Below the pieces are notes generated by a model. That model had not been told where the DNA came from. It saw nothing but the letters and a program-made list of their open reading frames with translations, and searched no databases. A stretch of DNA of 64,000 nt from Haloplanus sp. CK5-1 (lineage in GTDB: Archaea; Halobacteriota; Halobacteria; Halobacteriales; Haloferacaceae), in assembly GCF_037201915.1 (NCBI RefSeq), contig NZ_CP147505.1:682001-746000 (forward strand), read 5' to 3'. Both the position numbers and the translations under genes were made by a program. Shown here in pieces: positions 1-9,090 of the stretch (the stretch's first letter is position 1; each line of letters opens with the position of its first letter).

Positions 1-594
1 GTCACCGTCGACGGCGACCGCGAGGCGGTCTCGGCGGCGTGTCGGCGGGCGGTCGAGGCCGGCGAGGGCTGGTACGCCAGCCACGCCTGGAACCCCGCCT
101 TCTTCGCCGGCACCGAAACCTTCGGCCTCGAACTCGCCGCGCAACGCGACTGGGCCGTCCCCGACGCGGTGGTGGTCCCGCTGGGGCACGGCACGCTCCT
201 GTTGGGCGCGTACCGCGGATTCCGCGCCCTCGTCGACGCGGGGTGGACGGAGCGGATGCCCCGACTGCTCGCCGTGCAGGCGGCGGGGTACGCCCCGGTC
301 GCGGCCGACCGTGGCGGCGGTGTCGATGGGAGGAACGACCTCGCGGACGGGATCCGGATCCGGGATCCGGTGCGGCGGAGCGCCATCGAGACGGCGCTCG
401 ACGCGACCGACGGCGACGCGATAGCGGTTCCGGCCGAGGCCGTCGAACGGGCGGTGGCCGACCTCGGTCGCGGCGGATTGCGGGTCGAACCCACGGCCGC
501 CGCCGCCCCCGCGGGGCTCCGCGCCTACCGTGAGCGGGGGGTCGTCGACGACGACGCGGACGTCGTCGTCCCCCTCACCGGGCGGGCGAAGTGA
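1..594 (+). CDS. PLP-dependent lyase family protein, C-terminal part (threonine synthase-like)
   Basis: The gene enters from the left edge, so its start and PLP-lysine are not visible. Frame 1 is open from base 1 to the TGA at 592-594. It contains the glycine-rich stretch VVPLGHGTLLLGAYRGF, typical of the PLP phosphate-binding loop and following helix in fold-type II enzymes such as threonine synthase and cysteine synthase. A preceding segment reads NPAFFAGTETFGLEL, matching the part of threonine synthases just before this loop. Substrate cannot be decided: threonine synthase, threonine dehydratase and related lyases share these motifs. It converges on the small gene at 597-791 with a 2-base gap. 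Confidence 0.75.
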   Translation, partial: VTVDGDREAVSAACRRAVEAGEGWYASHAWNPAFFAGTETFGLELAAQRDWAVPDAVVVPLGHGTLLLGAYRGFRALVDAGWTERMPRLLAVQAAGYAPVAADRGGGVDGRNDLADGIRIRDPVRRSAIETALDATDGDAIAVPAEAVERAVADLGRGGLRVEPTAAAAPAGLRAYRERGVVDDDADVVVPLTGRAK

Positions 595-596
595 GG

Positions 597-791
597 TTAT
601 CGGACCCCGTCGAGGGCGACGAACGCGTCGCGGTGGGCGGTGATCCACGCGCCGGTCCGACGGTCGGCCGAACGGTCCGAAGGGTAGATCGTACACCGTT
701 CGTCGTCGATGACGTGGTCCAGCCTGAACGTCGGCCACCGATCGAGGGCGGGACTGTCGGGCGTCACGTCGGGGTCGTCGGTCGAACTCAC
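597..791 (-). CDS. Small haloarchaeal protein, DUF7511-like
   Basis: A 64-residue acidic protein if the GTG at 789-791 is the start; the frame extends upstream to about 884, but the extra residues are basic and unlike halophile protein. The C-terminal half has the pattern FRLDHVIDDERCTIYP followed by TGAWITAHRDAFVALDGVR, which I recognise as a small family found only in Halobacteria (recalled as DUF7511). The function of the family is unknown. A weak TATA-like cacatatcg lies near 858-866 on the minus strand. Confidence 0.6.
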   Translation of the reverse strand: MSSTDDPDVTPDSPALDRWPTFRLDHVIDDERCTIYPSDRSADRRTGAWITAHRDAFVALDGVR

Positions 792-909
792 GGCTCGATC
801 CCCCGGTGGCGTGCGAGGCGGGTGAGCATCGTCCACACGGAGCAGCCGACCCCACTTCGATATGTGCTTCTTACCGCCGGTCAACGGGTCGTTGAACGGC
901 TCGTCGGGG

Positions 910-2178
910 TCACCGCTCGGGGTAGGTCGGCGTGTCGAAGCCTCCCCGGATCAGGGGCTTCGCAACGTGGCGACGGGCACACGGCGGCACCTCGTACCAG
1001 CCCGGGTCGAGGCGTCGGTCGAGTTCGCGCTCGACCCGACCGGGAGCGGTCGTCCCGCAGTCCCGACAGCGGTAGCCCTGGTCGCGGCCGGCGCTCTCCA
1101 TCGACCGCCCACAGTCCGGACAGGTCGGCACGGCGGATTCGGTCGTCACGGGGTCCCGGAGCGCGAACTTCTCGAGTTTGAGCGTTCCCTGGCCTACTTC
1201 GCCACACACGGTTACCCGATCCCCGGGGCGGAGGGAACGCACTCGGTCGCGGAAGCGCTTGGTGGGTTCGAACGCCACGCAGGGGAGGTGGTCGTCGCCG
1301 TCCCGGACGGTCGTGTGGACGTGGCCGCCCGCCCGCGTCTCCGGGGCGTCGTCGACGACGGCGTCGATCCGGTAGGCTCGTCCGTCCCGGACCGTCTCGA
1401 CCGTCCCCGACTGGAGGTGGGCGTCCGTCCCCTGATTGGTGCGGAAGGTCGCCGACCGATCGACGGGTTCGCTCCCGATAGCCCGCGCCACCTCCCGGAC
1501 CGTCTCGGGGTCGTCACCGCGGATACCGTAGAGGATTGGCCCCGGTGCCGAGGGGACACAGACGAGTTCGTCCTCGGCACGGTCGACGGTGTCCCACGCG
1601 TCGGGGTAGGCCGCCTCGGCCGCCGCGAAAACGCTCTCGCGGTCGACCTCGCGGGGGGTGCCACACCGCTCCAGTTCCCGGTACGCGACGTGTTCGTACG
1701 TCCAGTCGTCGAAGGCGCGGCCGGCACCGACCGCCGCGAGCGCGCCGATCCGCCCCCGGCCGCCGTCCCAACCGCGGTGCCGGTAGCCCAGGCGGTCGGC
1801 GAGGCCGAGCGCCTCGTCACGGTCGACTCGCTCGTGAACCGCCCGGCGGGCGAGTGCCGCGACCGGATCGGCGACGGTCCCCGTCGACGCGTCCGCGACG
1901 ACGACGCCCGGACTCGTCTTCGGGTCCTCGACCGCCGCCAGCGACTCGACTGCGTCGACCGCGAGGTCGAACGCGCGGTCGGGGTCGAGGTCGGTTTCGA
2001 GACAGAGAGCGGCGTTCCCGCGGGTCTTGAACTCGATCGACGGGTCGAGCCGGATCAGAAGCCGGTGATCGACCGTCCCACCGGCCGTCTCGATGGCGGC
2101 GGCCACGCGGGTCGCCACGTATGTCGTACACATCCCGCGCTCTCGGGAGTCGGTGTCGTCGAGGCCGACGAGTGTCAC
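910..2178 (-). CDS. tiaS: tRNA(Ile2) 2-agmatinylcytidine synthetase TiaS
   Basis: TiaS attaches agmatine to C34 of the CAU-anticodon tRNA-Ile so that it reads AUA; the enzyme is archaeal and normally essential. The protein begins [11 protein letters not shown] with the GTG at 2176-2178, matching the conserved N-terminus of the kinase-like domain. A TTG 9 codons upstream (2205) is less likely. The order is the DDTDS ATP-binding region, a central ferredoxin-like region, an OB-fold around [20 protein letters not shown] and a C-terminal zinc ribbon with CPDCG and CRDCG. Length (about 422 residues) fits the family. It is a single gene facing away from the regulator at 2394. Confidence 0.92.
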   Translation of the reverse strand: MTLVGLDDTDSRERGMCTTYVATRVAAAIETAGGTVDHRLLIRLDPSIEFKTRGNAALCLETDLDPDRAFDLAVDAVESLAAVEDPKTSPGVVVADASTGTVADPVAALARRAVHERVDRDEALGLADRLGYRHRGWDGGRGRIGALAAVGAGRAFDDWTYEHVAYRELERCGTPREVDRESVFAAAEAAYPDAWDTVDRAEDELVCVPSAPGPILYGIRGDDPETVREVARAIGSEPVDRSATFRTNQGTDAHLQSGTVETVRDGRAYRIDAVVDDAPETRAGGHVHTTVRDGDDHLPCVAFEPTKRFRDRVRSLRPGDRVTVCGEVGQGTLKLEKFALRDPVTTESAVPTCPDCGRSMESAGRDQGYRCRDCGTTAPGRVERELDRRLDPGWYEVPPCARRHVAKPLIRGGFDTPTYPER

Positions 2179-2221
2179 GGACGGACGGAGCGGGCCGACG
2201 ATCAAAGCCGTTTCGCGTCGG

Positions 2222-2287
2222 CGTGGGGCGACGGCCCACGGGAAAGGCGTGGGGCGACGGCCCCACGAACGGCCGTGGGAGACGGCC
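2222..2287. repeat. Three tandem GC-rich hairpins
   Basis: Three inverted repeats follow each other in the gap between divergent tiaS and the HTH gene. At 2248-2267 the stem CGTGGGGC pairs perfectly with GCCCCACG around the loop GACG. At 2222-2240 is a copy with the same loop and one base missing from the right arm. At 2271-2287 GGCCGT pairs with ACGGCC. They sit upstream of the TATA box of the 2394 gene and may insulate the two promoters or be relics of a small palindromic repeat. Confidence 0.7.
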
Positions 2288-2360
2288 GGCGATCGGACGG
2301 TTGGGGCGATCCGTCGTTCGGTCCTGCCAATCGCCAGACGTAAGTCCGATGGCTACACAA

Positions 2361-2369
2361 CTTATATAT
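2361..2369 (+). promoter_or_regulatory. TATA box of the HTH regulator gene
   Basis: The sequence cttatatat is centred about 28 bp upstream of the ATG at 2394. This is the expected spacing for a leaderless archaeal transcript starting at or next to the start codon, and it supports that ATG over longer upstream extensions of the frame. Confidence 0.65.
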
Positions 2370-2393
2370 GTCACGGAACGCTTACCTTTGGGT

Positions 2394-3365
2394 ATGTCAC
2401 GGTCAGCACTGGTCGGGAACATCACGGCGATGCTCCAAGACGCGGGGTTCGTGGTGAGCGACCGGTGTTCGATCCGCCCCAAGAGCTTCGACCTCGCCGC
2501 ACGGCGGGGCGACGACCTGCTCTTGGTGAAGATCCTCGCCAACGTCGACGGTCTCGACGCCGAGACCGGCCTCGAGATGCGTCGGCTCGGATCGTACCTG
2601 TCGGCGACGCCGCTGGTCATCGGCCTGCGAACCCGCGACGAGGAGCTCAAGCCCGAAGTCGTCTACTTCCGGCACGGCGTCCCCGCGATCAACCCCGACA
2701 CCGCCTTCGACTTGTTCGTGGAGAACGTCCCGCCGCTCATCTACGCGGCCCCCGGCGGTCTGTACGTCAACATCGACGGCGACCTGCTCTCGGACGAACG
2801 CGAGGAGCGCGGCTGGAGTCTGGGTCGGCTGGCGACCGAACTCGGCGTCTCGCGGCGCACCGTCTCGAAGTACGAGGACGGCATGAACGCCAGCATCGAG
2901 GTGGCGATCAAACTCGAGGAACTGTTCGACCAGCCGTTCAGCGACCCCGTCGAGGTGCTCGACGGTGCCGAGGCGGTCCGCGACGCCGAGCCGACGCCCG
3001 AGGACCCCGCGGTCGACCCCGACGAGGACCACGTCCTCGCCGTCCTCGCCCGTGTCGGATTCACCGTCCACCCGACGAACCGCGCCCCCTTCACCGCCGT
3101 CAGCGAGGACGGCGACCACGAGATCGAGAACCTGCTAACGGGTCACTCCGCGTTCACCCGGAGTGCCGAGAAGCGCGCCCGCATCATGTCCTCGCTGGGC
3201 GAGGTGACCCGAACGCGGTCGGTGTACGTCACGGAGGAACGCGAGAAGCGCGACGCCGTCGAGGGGACCGCCCTCGTCAGCCAGGAGGAACTCTCGGCAC
3301 TCCGGGACGCCGACGACCTCCGCGACCTCATTTTGGAGCGTGCCCGCGCACCGGCCGAGAGTTAG
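2394..3365 (+). CDS. Archaeal HTH-type transcriptional regulator (Cro/CI helix-turn-helix)
   Basis: A 323-residue protein with an N-terminal alpha/beta domain (residues about 1-125, containing [16 protein letters not shown], which recalls a nuclease-like fold) and a Cro/CI-type helix-turn-helix at about 134-165 ([20 protein letters not shown]). A C-terminal domain of unknown role follows. This architecture is the conserved archaeal family annotated as putative HTH-type transcriptional regulatory protein; its targets are not established. The ATG at 2394 is supported by the TATA box about 28 bp upstream. Downstream is a convergent glutaredoxin. Confidence 0.85.
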   Translation: MSRSALVGNITAMLQDAGFVVSDRCSIRPKSFDLAARRGDDLLLVKILANVDGLDAETGLEMRRLGSYLSATPLVIGLRTRDEELKPEVVYFRHGVPAINPDTAFDLFVENVPPLIYAAPGGLYVNIDGDLLSDEREERGWSLGRLATELGVSRRTVSKYEDGMNASIEVAIKLEELFDQPFSDPVEVLDGAEAVRDAEPTPEDPAVDPDEDHVLAVLARVGFTVHPTNRAPFTAVSEDGDHEIENLLTGHSAFTRSAEKRARIMSSLGEVTRTRSVYVTEEREKRDAVEGTALVSQEELSALRDADDLRDLILERARAPAES

Positions 3366-3416
3366 CCTCCCGCACGCGCCGAGGTTTTCGGGTCGTACGT
3401 GGTCGGCGTCGGGCCG

Positions 3417-3677
3417 TCAGTTCGCGGCGCCGGCGCCGTACGTCTCGTCGAGGTAGTCGACGATGTCGTCGCTCTCTGCCATGCCCTCGACGTCGTTGTC
3501 GGGGTCGACGAGCACCGGCACGCCGGTCTGACCGCTCACGTCTTCGACCTTCGTCCGCTCCGAGTGGGAGCGTGGCACCTCGTGGGACGTGTACTCGAGA
3601 CCGAGTTCGTCGAGTTTGGTCTTGACTTTTGCGCAGTACGGACAGCCGGGCAGTTCGTAGAGTTCCAGCGTTGCCAT
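3417..3677 (-). CDS. Glutaredoxin-like protein
   Basis: An 86-residue thioredoxin-fold protein with the dithiol active site CPYC at residues 12-15 and the cis-proline segment TGVPVLVD that lines the thiol-binding groove. These are the hallmarks of classical glutaredoxins and NrdH-like redoxins. Haloarchaea use gamma-glutamylcysteine rather than glutathione, so the physiological reductant is uncertain. Cytoplasmic; no signal peptide. It lies downstream of the NCS2 permease on the same strand, with a 78-base gap. Confidence 0.88.
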   Translation of the reverse strand: MATLELYELPGCPYCAKVKTKLDELGLEYTSHEVPRSHSERTKVEDVSGQTGVPVLVDPDNDVEGMAESDDIVDYLDETYGAGAAN

Positions 3678-3755
3678 CGTGTCCGCTTGGGTCTCGGAGA
3701 ACTTGAGGTCGGCGGGCGTGTGCGCGGGGCGCGTCCGGCGACCACGGCGGACGCC

Positions 3756-5156
3756 CTACGCCAGCGTGCGTGTGCGAACCACGTAGTACAGGACGAACGC
3801 CGCCGCGAGCGTCCAGTGGCCGAGGCGGATGTCGCTCCACTCGCCGCGGGCGGCCTTCACGATGGGGAACGTGACGATGCCGGCCGCGATGCCGGTCGCG
3901 ATGGAGTAGGTGAATGGCATGACGAGGATGGTCATCCCCGCGGGGATGGCATAAGAGAGGTCGTCCCACGCGATGTCGACGACGTTGCTCAGCATGACGA
4001 CGCCGATGACCACCAGGGCGATGTGGGAGGCGTAGAGCGGGATGGCGGCCGCGAGTGGGACGGCCGCGAGCGACGCCAGAAAGAGCAGGGCGACCACCAG
4101 CGCGGTCATTCCCGTTCGGCCACCCTCCTCGACGCCCGAGGCCGACTCGATGTACGTGGTGACCGTCGACGTGCCCAGCATGCCGCCGACGGTCGTCCCG
4201 ACGGCGTCGGCCATCAGCGGCCGGTCGATGTCGGGCAGGTTCCCGTTCTCGTCGAGGAAGCCGGCGATCTGTGAGACGCCGGTGAGCGTGCCCGCGGTGT
4301 CGAAGAAGTCGACGAAGAAGAAGGTGAACACGACCAGCGCGAAGGTGAACGCCTCGATGTCGGCGAGACCGACGACGAAGGCGCCCGCGAGCGGCGTGAT
4401 GTCGTAGGTCGCACCCGCGCCGCCGGCGACGAGTCGCCCGGCGGCGTCGCCACCCACGAGGCCGGCGGTGGCGACGCCCCACCCGAGTGCCGCCGTCGCG
4501 AGGATGCCGAGGACGATCGAGCCACGGAGACCGCGGGCGTAGAGCGCGAGCGTCAGGAAGAGGCCGACGACGGAGACGATGGCGACCGGGTCCGAGGCGA
4601 CCGGGCCCAGGGTAACGAGCGTCGCCGGATCGGCCGTGACGATGTTCATCGCCTGCAGACCGATGATGGTCAGAAAGAGGCCGATCCCGGTGCCGACCGC
4701 GAACTTGACGGGTTCGGGAAACGCTCGGATGACGTACTCGCGTGCCCCCACGGCGGTGAGGACGATGAAGACGACCCCCTCGACGACGACGGCGGCGAGG
4801 GCCGTCTGCCAGGGGATGCCGAGTGCGCCGACGACGGTGAACGCGAAGAAGGCGTTCAGGCCGAGTCCCGGTGCCTGTCCGAACGGTCGGTTCGCGTACA
4901 GCGCCATGATGAGCGTCGCCGTCGCCGCGGCGACGATGGTGACGACGGCGAGCATCGACTGCACCTCGCCGGGCCCGTACCCCGAGACGACGATGCCGGG
5001 TTTCTCGCCCGGAATCCCCGCGAGGATGCTCGGGTTCACCACGACGATGTACGACATCGTCAGGAAGGTGGTGACGCCCGCGAGCACCTCGGTACGGAGG
5101 TCGGTGCCGTGTTCCTCGAACCCGAAGTACGACGCCAGCGACTCGCGAAGTGGCAT
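3756..5156 (-). CDS. NCS2 family purine permease (AzgA/PbuG type)
   Basis: About 466 residues with 12 or more hydrophobic segments. The N-terminus reads RTEVLAGVTTFLTMSYIVVVNP and is followed by GLGLNAFFAF and TGIGLFLTIIGLQ, characteristic of the AzgA-like branch of the nucleobase-cation symporter-2 family that imports adenine, guanine or hypoxanthine. The ATG at 5154-5156 gives the usual N-terminus MPLRESLASYFGF; the open frame upstream to 5174 adds only six residues from a GTG. It is transcribed away from the UxaA operon. Substrate specificity is inferred from family only. Confidence 0.88.
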   Translation of the reverse strand: MPLRESLASYFGFEEHGTDLRTEVLAGVTTFLTMSYIVVVNPSILAGIPGEKPGIVVSGYGPGEVQSMLAVVTIVAAATATLIMALYANRPFGQAPGLGLNAFFAFTVVGALGIPWQTALAAVVVEGVVFIVLTAVGAREYVIRAFPEPVKFAVGTGIGLFLTIIGLQAMNIVTADPATLVTLGPVASDPVAIVSVVGLFLTLALYARGLRGSIVLGILATAALGWGVATAGLVGGDAAGRLVAGGAGATYDITPLAGAFVVGLADIEAFTFALVVFTFFFVDFFDTAGTLTGVSQIAGFLDENGNLPDIDRPLMADAVGTTVGGMLGTSTVTTYIESASGVEEGGRTGMTALVVALLFLASLAAVPLAAAIPLYASHIALVVIGVVMLSNVVDIAWDDLSYAIPAGMTILVMPFTYSIATGIAAGIVTFPIVKAARGEWSDIRLGHWTLAAAFVLYYVVRTRTLA

Positions 5157-5242
5157 ATACAGCCCGTATCCCACATTCGGAACTTAACGGTTGGCATGAC
5201 CGACGTGCGAACCTCTATTGTCTGGCGGGCGCGTGATCCGGT

Positions 5243-6427
5243 ATGGACGAGTTCGAGGGCTACCGTCGTCCGGACGGGGCGGTCGGCGTCAGGAACCACG
5301 TCGCGGTGATCCCGATATCGGTGACTGCGAGCGGACTGGCAAAGCGCGTGGCGAACGATGCCGGCGACGGAGTCCGCGCGACGCCACACGGGATGGGCGC
5401 CCGCCAGCCGGCCCCGGCCCGCGAGCAGACCCGGCGCGTCCTCAGTGGCGTGGGTCGCAATCCGAACGTCGGCGCAGCGCTCGTCGTCGCGCTCGGGACC
5501 GAGGAGATCGATACCGACGCCATCGCCGACGACGTCGCCGCGACGGGCAAGCCGGTCGAGACGCTCAGCATCCGCGAGGTCGGCGGCACGGCGGCCGCCG
5601 TCGAGGCGGGGATCGAGCGGGCCCGCGGGCTCCGGGCCGAGGCCGACGGCGCGCGTCGCGAGTCGGCCGACGCGTCGGAGCTGATCTTCGCCGTCGAGTG
5701 TGGCGGGAGCGACGCCACCAGCGGGATCGCCGCCAACCCCGCCGTCGGGGACGCCTGCGACCGCCTCGTCGCCGCCGGCGGCACCGTCTCGTTCAGCGAG
5801 ACGCCTGAGTTCATCGGCGCGGAACACGTCCTCGCGGAGCGCTGTGTGGACCAGACGACCCGCGACCGCCTCCTCGACCGCGTCGCGGCGCGCGAGGACA
5901 TGGCGCGGGAGATGGGTGTCGACCTCCGGGGCGCACAGCCGACCCCCGGGAACAAGGAGGGTGGGCTGACGACCATCGAGGAGAAGAGTCTCGGCGCGAT
6001 CGTCAAGGGCGGGACGACACCGATCCGCGGACTGGTCGACTACGCCGAGTCCCTCCCGACCGGCGGCGGTCTCGTCTTGATGGACACGCCGGGATTCGAC
6101 GTCGAGAGCGTCGTCGGCAAGGTCGCCGGCGGCGCACAGGTCGTCGCGTTCACGACCGGACGGGGGAGCACCACCGGCAACCCGATCGCCCCCGTGATCA
6201 AGGTGACCGGCAACCCCAACACGTGGGATCGCATGGCGAACAACATCGACGTGAACGCGAGCACGGTGATGGACGGCGAGTCGCTGCCGTCGATCGGCGA
6301 GCGGATCTACCGGACGATCCTCGACACCGCCGACGGCCGCCGGACCGAGGCCGAGCGCCGCGGCCTGACCGAGTTCGCGATCAACGAGGTCCACGCGACG
6401 GCCCCCAGAGGGGGGACGGGATCGTGA
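5243..6427 (+). CDS. UxaA-family large subunit A (keeps the ECGGSD half of the motifs)
   Basis: A 394-residue homologue of the large C-terminal domain of altronate dehydratase UxaA and galactarate dehydratase GarD. It begins GYRRPDGAVGVRNHVAVIP, as in UxaA, and carries the family segments VECGGSDATSGIAANPA, PGNKEGGLTTIEEKSLG and FTTGRGSTTGNPIAPVIKV. However, the upstream cysteine motifs of UxaA (YGCSQLG and GLGCE) are replaced by HGMGARQ and ALGTEE. It starts an operon: its TGA overlaps the GTG of the next gene by 4 bases. A dehydratase or lyase acting on a hydroxy-acid is likely; the substrate is unknown. Confidence 0.85.
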   Translation: MDEFEGYRRPDGAVGVRNHVAVIPISVTASGLAKRVANDAGDGVRATPHGMGARQPAPAREQTRRVLSGVGRNPNVGAALVVALGTEEIDTDAIADDVAATGKPVETLSIREVGGTAAAVEAGIERARGLRAEADGARRESADASELIFAVECGGSDATSGIAANPAVGDACDRLVAAGGTVSFSETPEFIGAEHVLAERCVDQTTRDRLLDRVAAREDMAREMGVDLRGAQPTPGNKEGGLTTIEEKSLGAIVKGGTTPIRGLVDYAESLPTGGGLVLMDTPGFDVESVVGKVAGGAQVVAFTTGRGSTTGNPIAPVIKVTGNPNTWDRMANNIDVNASTVMDGESLPSIGERIYRTILDTADGRRTEAERRGLTEFAINEVHATAPRGGTGS

Positions 6428-6768
6428 AGGGGACCGTCGTCGACGACGTCGCACTCGTCATGGACGCCGGCGACGTGGTCGCGACGGCGCTCGCGGACCT
6501 CGACGCAGGCGACCGACTCCCGCCCGCCGAGGGGACGCCGATCGACGAGCCGATCCGACTCGAGGAGGACGTCCCATTCGGCCACAAGGTCGCGCTCGTC
6601 CGGATCGACGCCGGCGACGAGGTGCAGAAGTACGGCGAGGTGATCGGGCGGGCGAGCGACGGCATCGCTCCCGGGGAGTGGGTCCACACGCACAACTGCG
6701 AGAGCACCCGAGGTCGCGGGGATCTGGAGGATGCGGGCGCCGACGATCCGGGCGGTGAGGCGGTGTGA
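6424..6768 (+). CDS. UxaA-family small subunit (SAF domain)
   Basis: A 114-residue protein equal to the N-terminal SAF domain of UxaA, here encoded separately. It contains DPVALVMDAGDVVATAL-like text at the start and RLEEDVPFGHKVALVRIDAGDEVQKYGEVIGRA, which closely follows the E. coli domain, ending in the VHTHNCES segment. The GTG at 6424 overlaps the stop of the upstream large subunit, and its own stop overlaps the next GTG, so the three proteins are translationally coupled and probably form one complex. Separate small and large genes are also seen in sulfolactate sulfo-lyase SuyA/SuyB. Confidence 0.87.
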   Translation: MKGTVVDDVALVMDAGDVVATALADLDAGDRLPPAEGTPIDEPIRLEEDVPFGHKVALVRIDAGDEVQKYGEVIGRASDGIAPGEWVHTHNCESTRGRGDLEDAGADDPGGEAV

Positions 6769-7883
6769 CCGCGCCGTCGACGGTCGACGAGTCGAGGGAC
6801 GGCCCCGCGACCGACGGCGACCCGTGGCCGGTCGACGCCTACGACCGCCCGGACGGCGTCGGGGTCCGCGACCGGCTGCTGGTGCTCCCGTCAGTGATCT
6901 GCTCGCACCAGGTTGCGGATCGGATCGCCGACGCCGTCGACGGCGCGGTGAGCGCGTCCCACGACCACGGCTGTTCCCAACTCGGTGCGGACGAGACACA
7001 GACCGAGCGCAGCCTCCGAGGGGTCGCGAACAATCCCAACGTCGCCGGCGCCGTCGTCGTCGGCTTGGGGTGTGAGGGCGTCCAGAGCGATGCCCTGGCG
7101 GCGACCCTCGCGGACGACGGCGTCCCGGTTCGGGAACTCTCCATCCAGGGGGTCGGCGGGTCAGCAGAGGCGGTCGAGAGGGGCGTCGACCACGCTCGCG
7201 CGCTGATCGATCGGGGGTCGCGGACGGCGACGGCCGGTCTCGGCGACCTCACCGTCGGCGTCGTGAGCGGCGACCTCCGGGACTCGACGGTCGAGCGCGC
7301 CGACCCGCTGGTGGGGTCGCTCGTCGACCGCGTCGTCGAGGCCGGCGGGCGGGTCGTCGTCGCGGGGACCGAACGGCTCCGCCCCCACGCCGACGCGGTC
7401 GAGGGCACGGACCGCCTCGGCGCGGTGCTGGGCGGCGGGGACGCGCCGCGGACGGCGGGGCCCGCCCGCCGAGCGGCCGAGCGGTCGGTCGAGGAAGTCA
7501 CGCGGGCGTGGGGTGGGCGACCGATCAGAGAACTGGTGCCGTACGGCGCGCCGGCGACCCACGACTCGGGCGTGGCGCTCGTCGACGCGCCGGCGCAGTT
7601 CGCGGAGGCCGCGACGGGGCTGGCGGCCGCCGGCGCGCACGTCGTCGTCCACGCCACGGCCGACGGCGTCCCGACCGGCCACCCCATCGTCCCCGTCTGC
7701 AAGGTGACCGGGGACGGCGAGACCTACGCCGCACTCGAAGGCGACATCGACGTCGACGCGCGGGCGGCGAGCGCCGCCGACCTCGCGTCGACGGTGGGGC
7801 GTGTCGCCGGCGGCGAGCGGACCTGTGCCGAGCGACACGGGCTGACGACCTTCGCCATCACGCGTGTCGGCCCCTCGATGTGA
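6765..7883 (+). CDS. UxaA-family large subunit B (keeps the GCSQLG / GCE half)
   Basis: A 372-residue second UxaA-like large domain. It keeps DGVGVRDRLLVLPSVICS, the motif SHDHGCSQLGADETQT and GLGCEGVQSD, which match the first cysteine region of E. coli UxaA nearly word for word. It lacks the ECGGSDxxSG segment (GVVSGDLRDSTVERAD stands in its place) and the PGNKxGGxTTxExKS segment; the later HPIVPVCKVTGD is still recognisable. Its losses are the mirror image of those in the gene at 5243, suggesting a heteromeric enzyme with divided active-site parts. GTG start overlapping the previous TGA. Confidence 0.8.
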   Translation: MTAPSTVDESRDGPATDGDPWPVDAYDRPDGVGVRDRLLVLPSVICSHQVADRIADAVDGAVSASHDHGCSQLGADETQTERSLRGVANNPNVAGAVVVGLGCEGVQSDALAATLADDGVPVRELSIQGVGGSAEAVERGVDHARALIDRGSRTATAGLGDLTVGVVSGDLRDSTVERADPLVGSLVDRVVEAGGRVVVAGTERLRPHADAVEGTDRLGAVLGGGDAPRTAGPARRAAERSVEEVTRAWGGRPIRELVPYGAPATHDSGVALVDAPAQFAEAATGLAAAGAHVVVHATADGVPTGHPIVPVCKVTGDGETYAALEGDIDVDARAASAADLASTVGRVAGGERTCAERHGLTTFAITRVGPSM

Positions 7884-7884
7884 G

Positions 7885-8409
7885 TCACTCGTCGGCCAGG
7901 AGTTCGGTCGCCGTGAGCAACGACTCCAGTTCGATCCCGTGATCGGCGAGCAACTCGCTCGCGCCCTCCTCGCGGTCGACGACGACGAGCACCCGGTCGA
8001 CTGTCGCGCCGGCCTCGCGGAGCGCTTCGACGGCGTCGAGTGCGCTCCGCCCGGTGGTGGCGATGTCCTCGAGGACGACCACGCGGTCGCCGTCGTCGAG
8101 GCGTCCCTCGATTCGGTTGCCCGTGCCGTACTCCTTGGCCTGCTTGCGGGCGATCACGTAGGGACGGCCGGTCTCGGCGCTCGTCACCGCCACGAGGGGA
8201 ACCGCACCGAGGGCGATGCCGGCGAGTGTCGTGTCGTCGCCGACGCGGTCGGCGAAGGCCGACGCGATCAGACGGAGACACTGCGGGTCGGTCTCGAAGA
8301 GGTACTTGTCGACGTAGTAGTCGCTCGTTCCGCCGTGCGAGAGTTCGAACTCGCCGAACTTCACGGCCTCGGCCGCCCGGAGCGCGTCGATGAGGTCCTG
8401 GTCCGTCAT
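7885..8409 (-). CDS. pyrE: Orotate phosphoribosyltransferase
   Basis: PyrE makes orotidine 5'-phosphate from orotate and PRPP in pyrimidine synthesis. The 174-residue protein has the family core [22 protein letters not shown], a catalytic-loop region [11 protein letters not shown] and the PRPP-binding loop [21 protein letters not shown]. Length fits haloarchaeal PyrE. It converges on the UxaA operon with one base between the stops. The enzyme is cytoplasmic. Confidence 0.95.
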   Translation of the reverse strand: MTDQDLIDALRAAEAVKFGEFELSHGGTSDYYVDKYLFETDPQCLRLIASAFADRVGDDTTLAGIALGAVPLVAVTSAETGRPYVIARKQAKEYGTGNRIEGRLDDGDRVVVLEDIATTGRSALDAVEALREAGATVDRVLVVVDREEGASELLADHGIELESLLTATELLADE

Positions 8410-8455
8410 TAGGGTGTTCGGGGCCGCGAACCGACATAAACCGGACGATCCGGTC

Positions 8456-8998
8456 TCACCACGGCTCCGATTTCAGGCCGAGGAGATACGCCCCGGCGTT
8501 CGTCGTGACGTGGAGCAGGGGCGTGGCGACGAGGACGACCCCCAGTCGGGGGAGCGAGAAGGTCGACGGCGTCCACGCCGGCGCGAGCAGCGCCGCGAGC
8601 GCGAGTGCGCCGACGACGAAGTCGAGTTGGTCGAGCCCCGGGACGGCCGCGCCGCGCTCTCGACCCAGGCGACGCTTCACTAGGGACGCACCGATGTCAC
8701 CGAGCATCGCGCCGAGCGCCAACCCGAGGGCGGCCCGGAGCGGGAAGGCCGGGAGCGTCGTCCCCAGGGCGTCGCCGACGGCGGTCCGGACGGCGTTCAG
8801 CCCGACTGCGAGTGCGACGCCCGCGAGCGTCCCCGCGGCGGTGCCGCGCCAGGTCTTGCCGTCGCCGAGGAGGCGGCGGTCGCCGAGGGTTCGTCCGCCG
8901 TCGATCGGCCGACCCCCGCCGGCGAGGACCGCGACGTTGTTCGGCACGTACGCCGGCAGCATCGCCCAGAGCGCACCGGCGACCAGCGAGACGATCAT
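8456..8998 (-). CDS. carS: CDP-archaeol synthase
   Basis: CarS activates digeranylgeranylglyceryl phosphate with CTP to give CDP-archaeol, the branch point to archaeal phospholipids. The 180-residue protein is a multi-pass membrane protein with [17 protein letters not shown] near the N-terminus, DGKTWRG, and [17 protein letters not shown], the family signature carrying the conserved acidic and lysine residues. The ATG at 8996-8998 gives [17 protein letters not shown]; the upstream open extension to 9091 overlaps the divergent gene and is not family-like. It shares a roughly 90-base divergent promoter region with the DUF502 gene. Confidence 0.92.
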   Translation of the reverse strand: MIVSLVAGALWAMLPAYVPNNVAVLAGGGRPIDGGRTLGDRRLLGDGKTWRGTAAGTLAGVALAVGLNAVRTAVGDALGTTLPAFPLRAALGLALGAMLGDIGASLVKRRLGRERGAAVPGLDQLDFVVGALALAALLAPAWTPSTFSLPRLGVVLVATPLLHVTTNAGAYLLGLKSEPW

Positions 8999-9090
8999 GC
9001 GGACGTGTGGTGTCCGCGGGGTGTTAATCCCCGGCGGTTCGTCCCGTTCGTGTGAACACGCTGAAGACCCCGGCTGCCCATCACTCCCCA

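Noticed and set aside
910-2205. TTG start at 2205 for tiaS
   Set aside because: The GTG at 2176-2178 gives the conserved [12 protein letters not shown]-terminus; the nine extra residues upstream are not family-like.
862-2343. Long plus-strand open frame of 493 codons over tiaS
   Set aside because: It is the antisense of the TiaS gene. In high-GC haloarchaeal DNA the reverse strand of a gene often stays open, and this frame has arginine- and proline-rich content without family motifs.
2093-3625. 510-codon plus-strand frame overlapping the HTH gene
   Set aside because: Very arginine-rich and out of frame with the recognised HTH regulator, whose start is supported by a TATA box.
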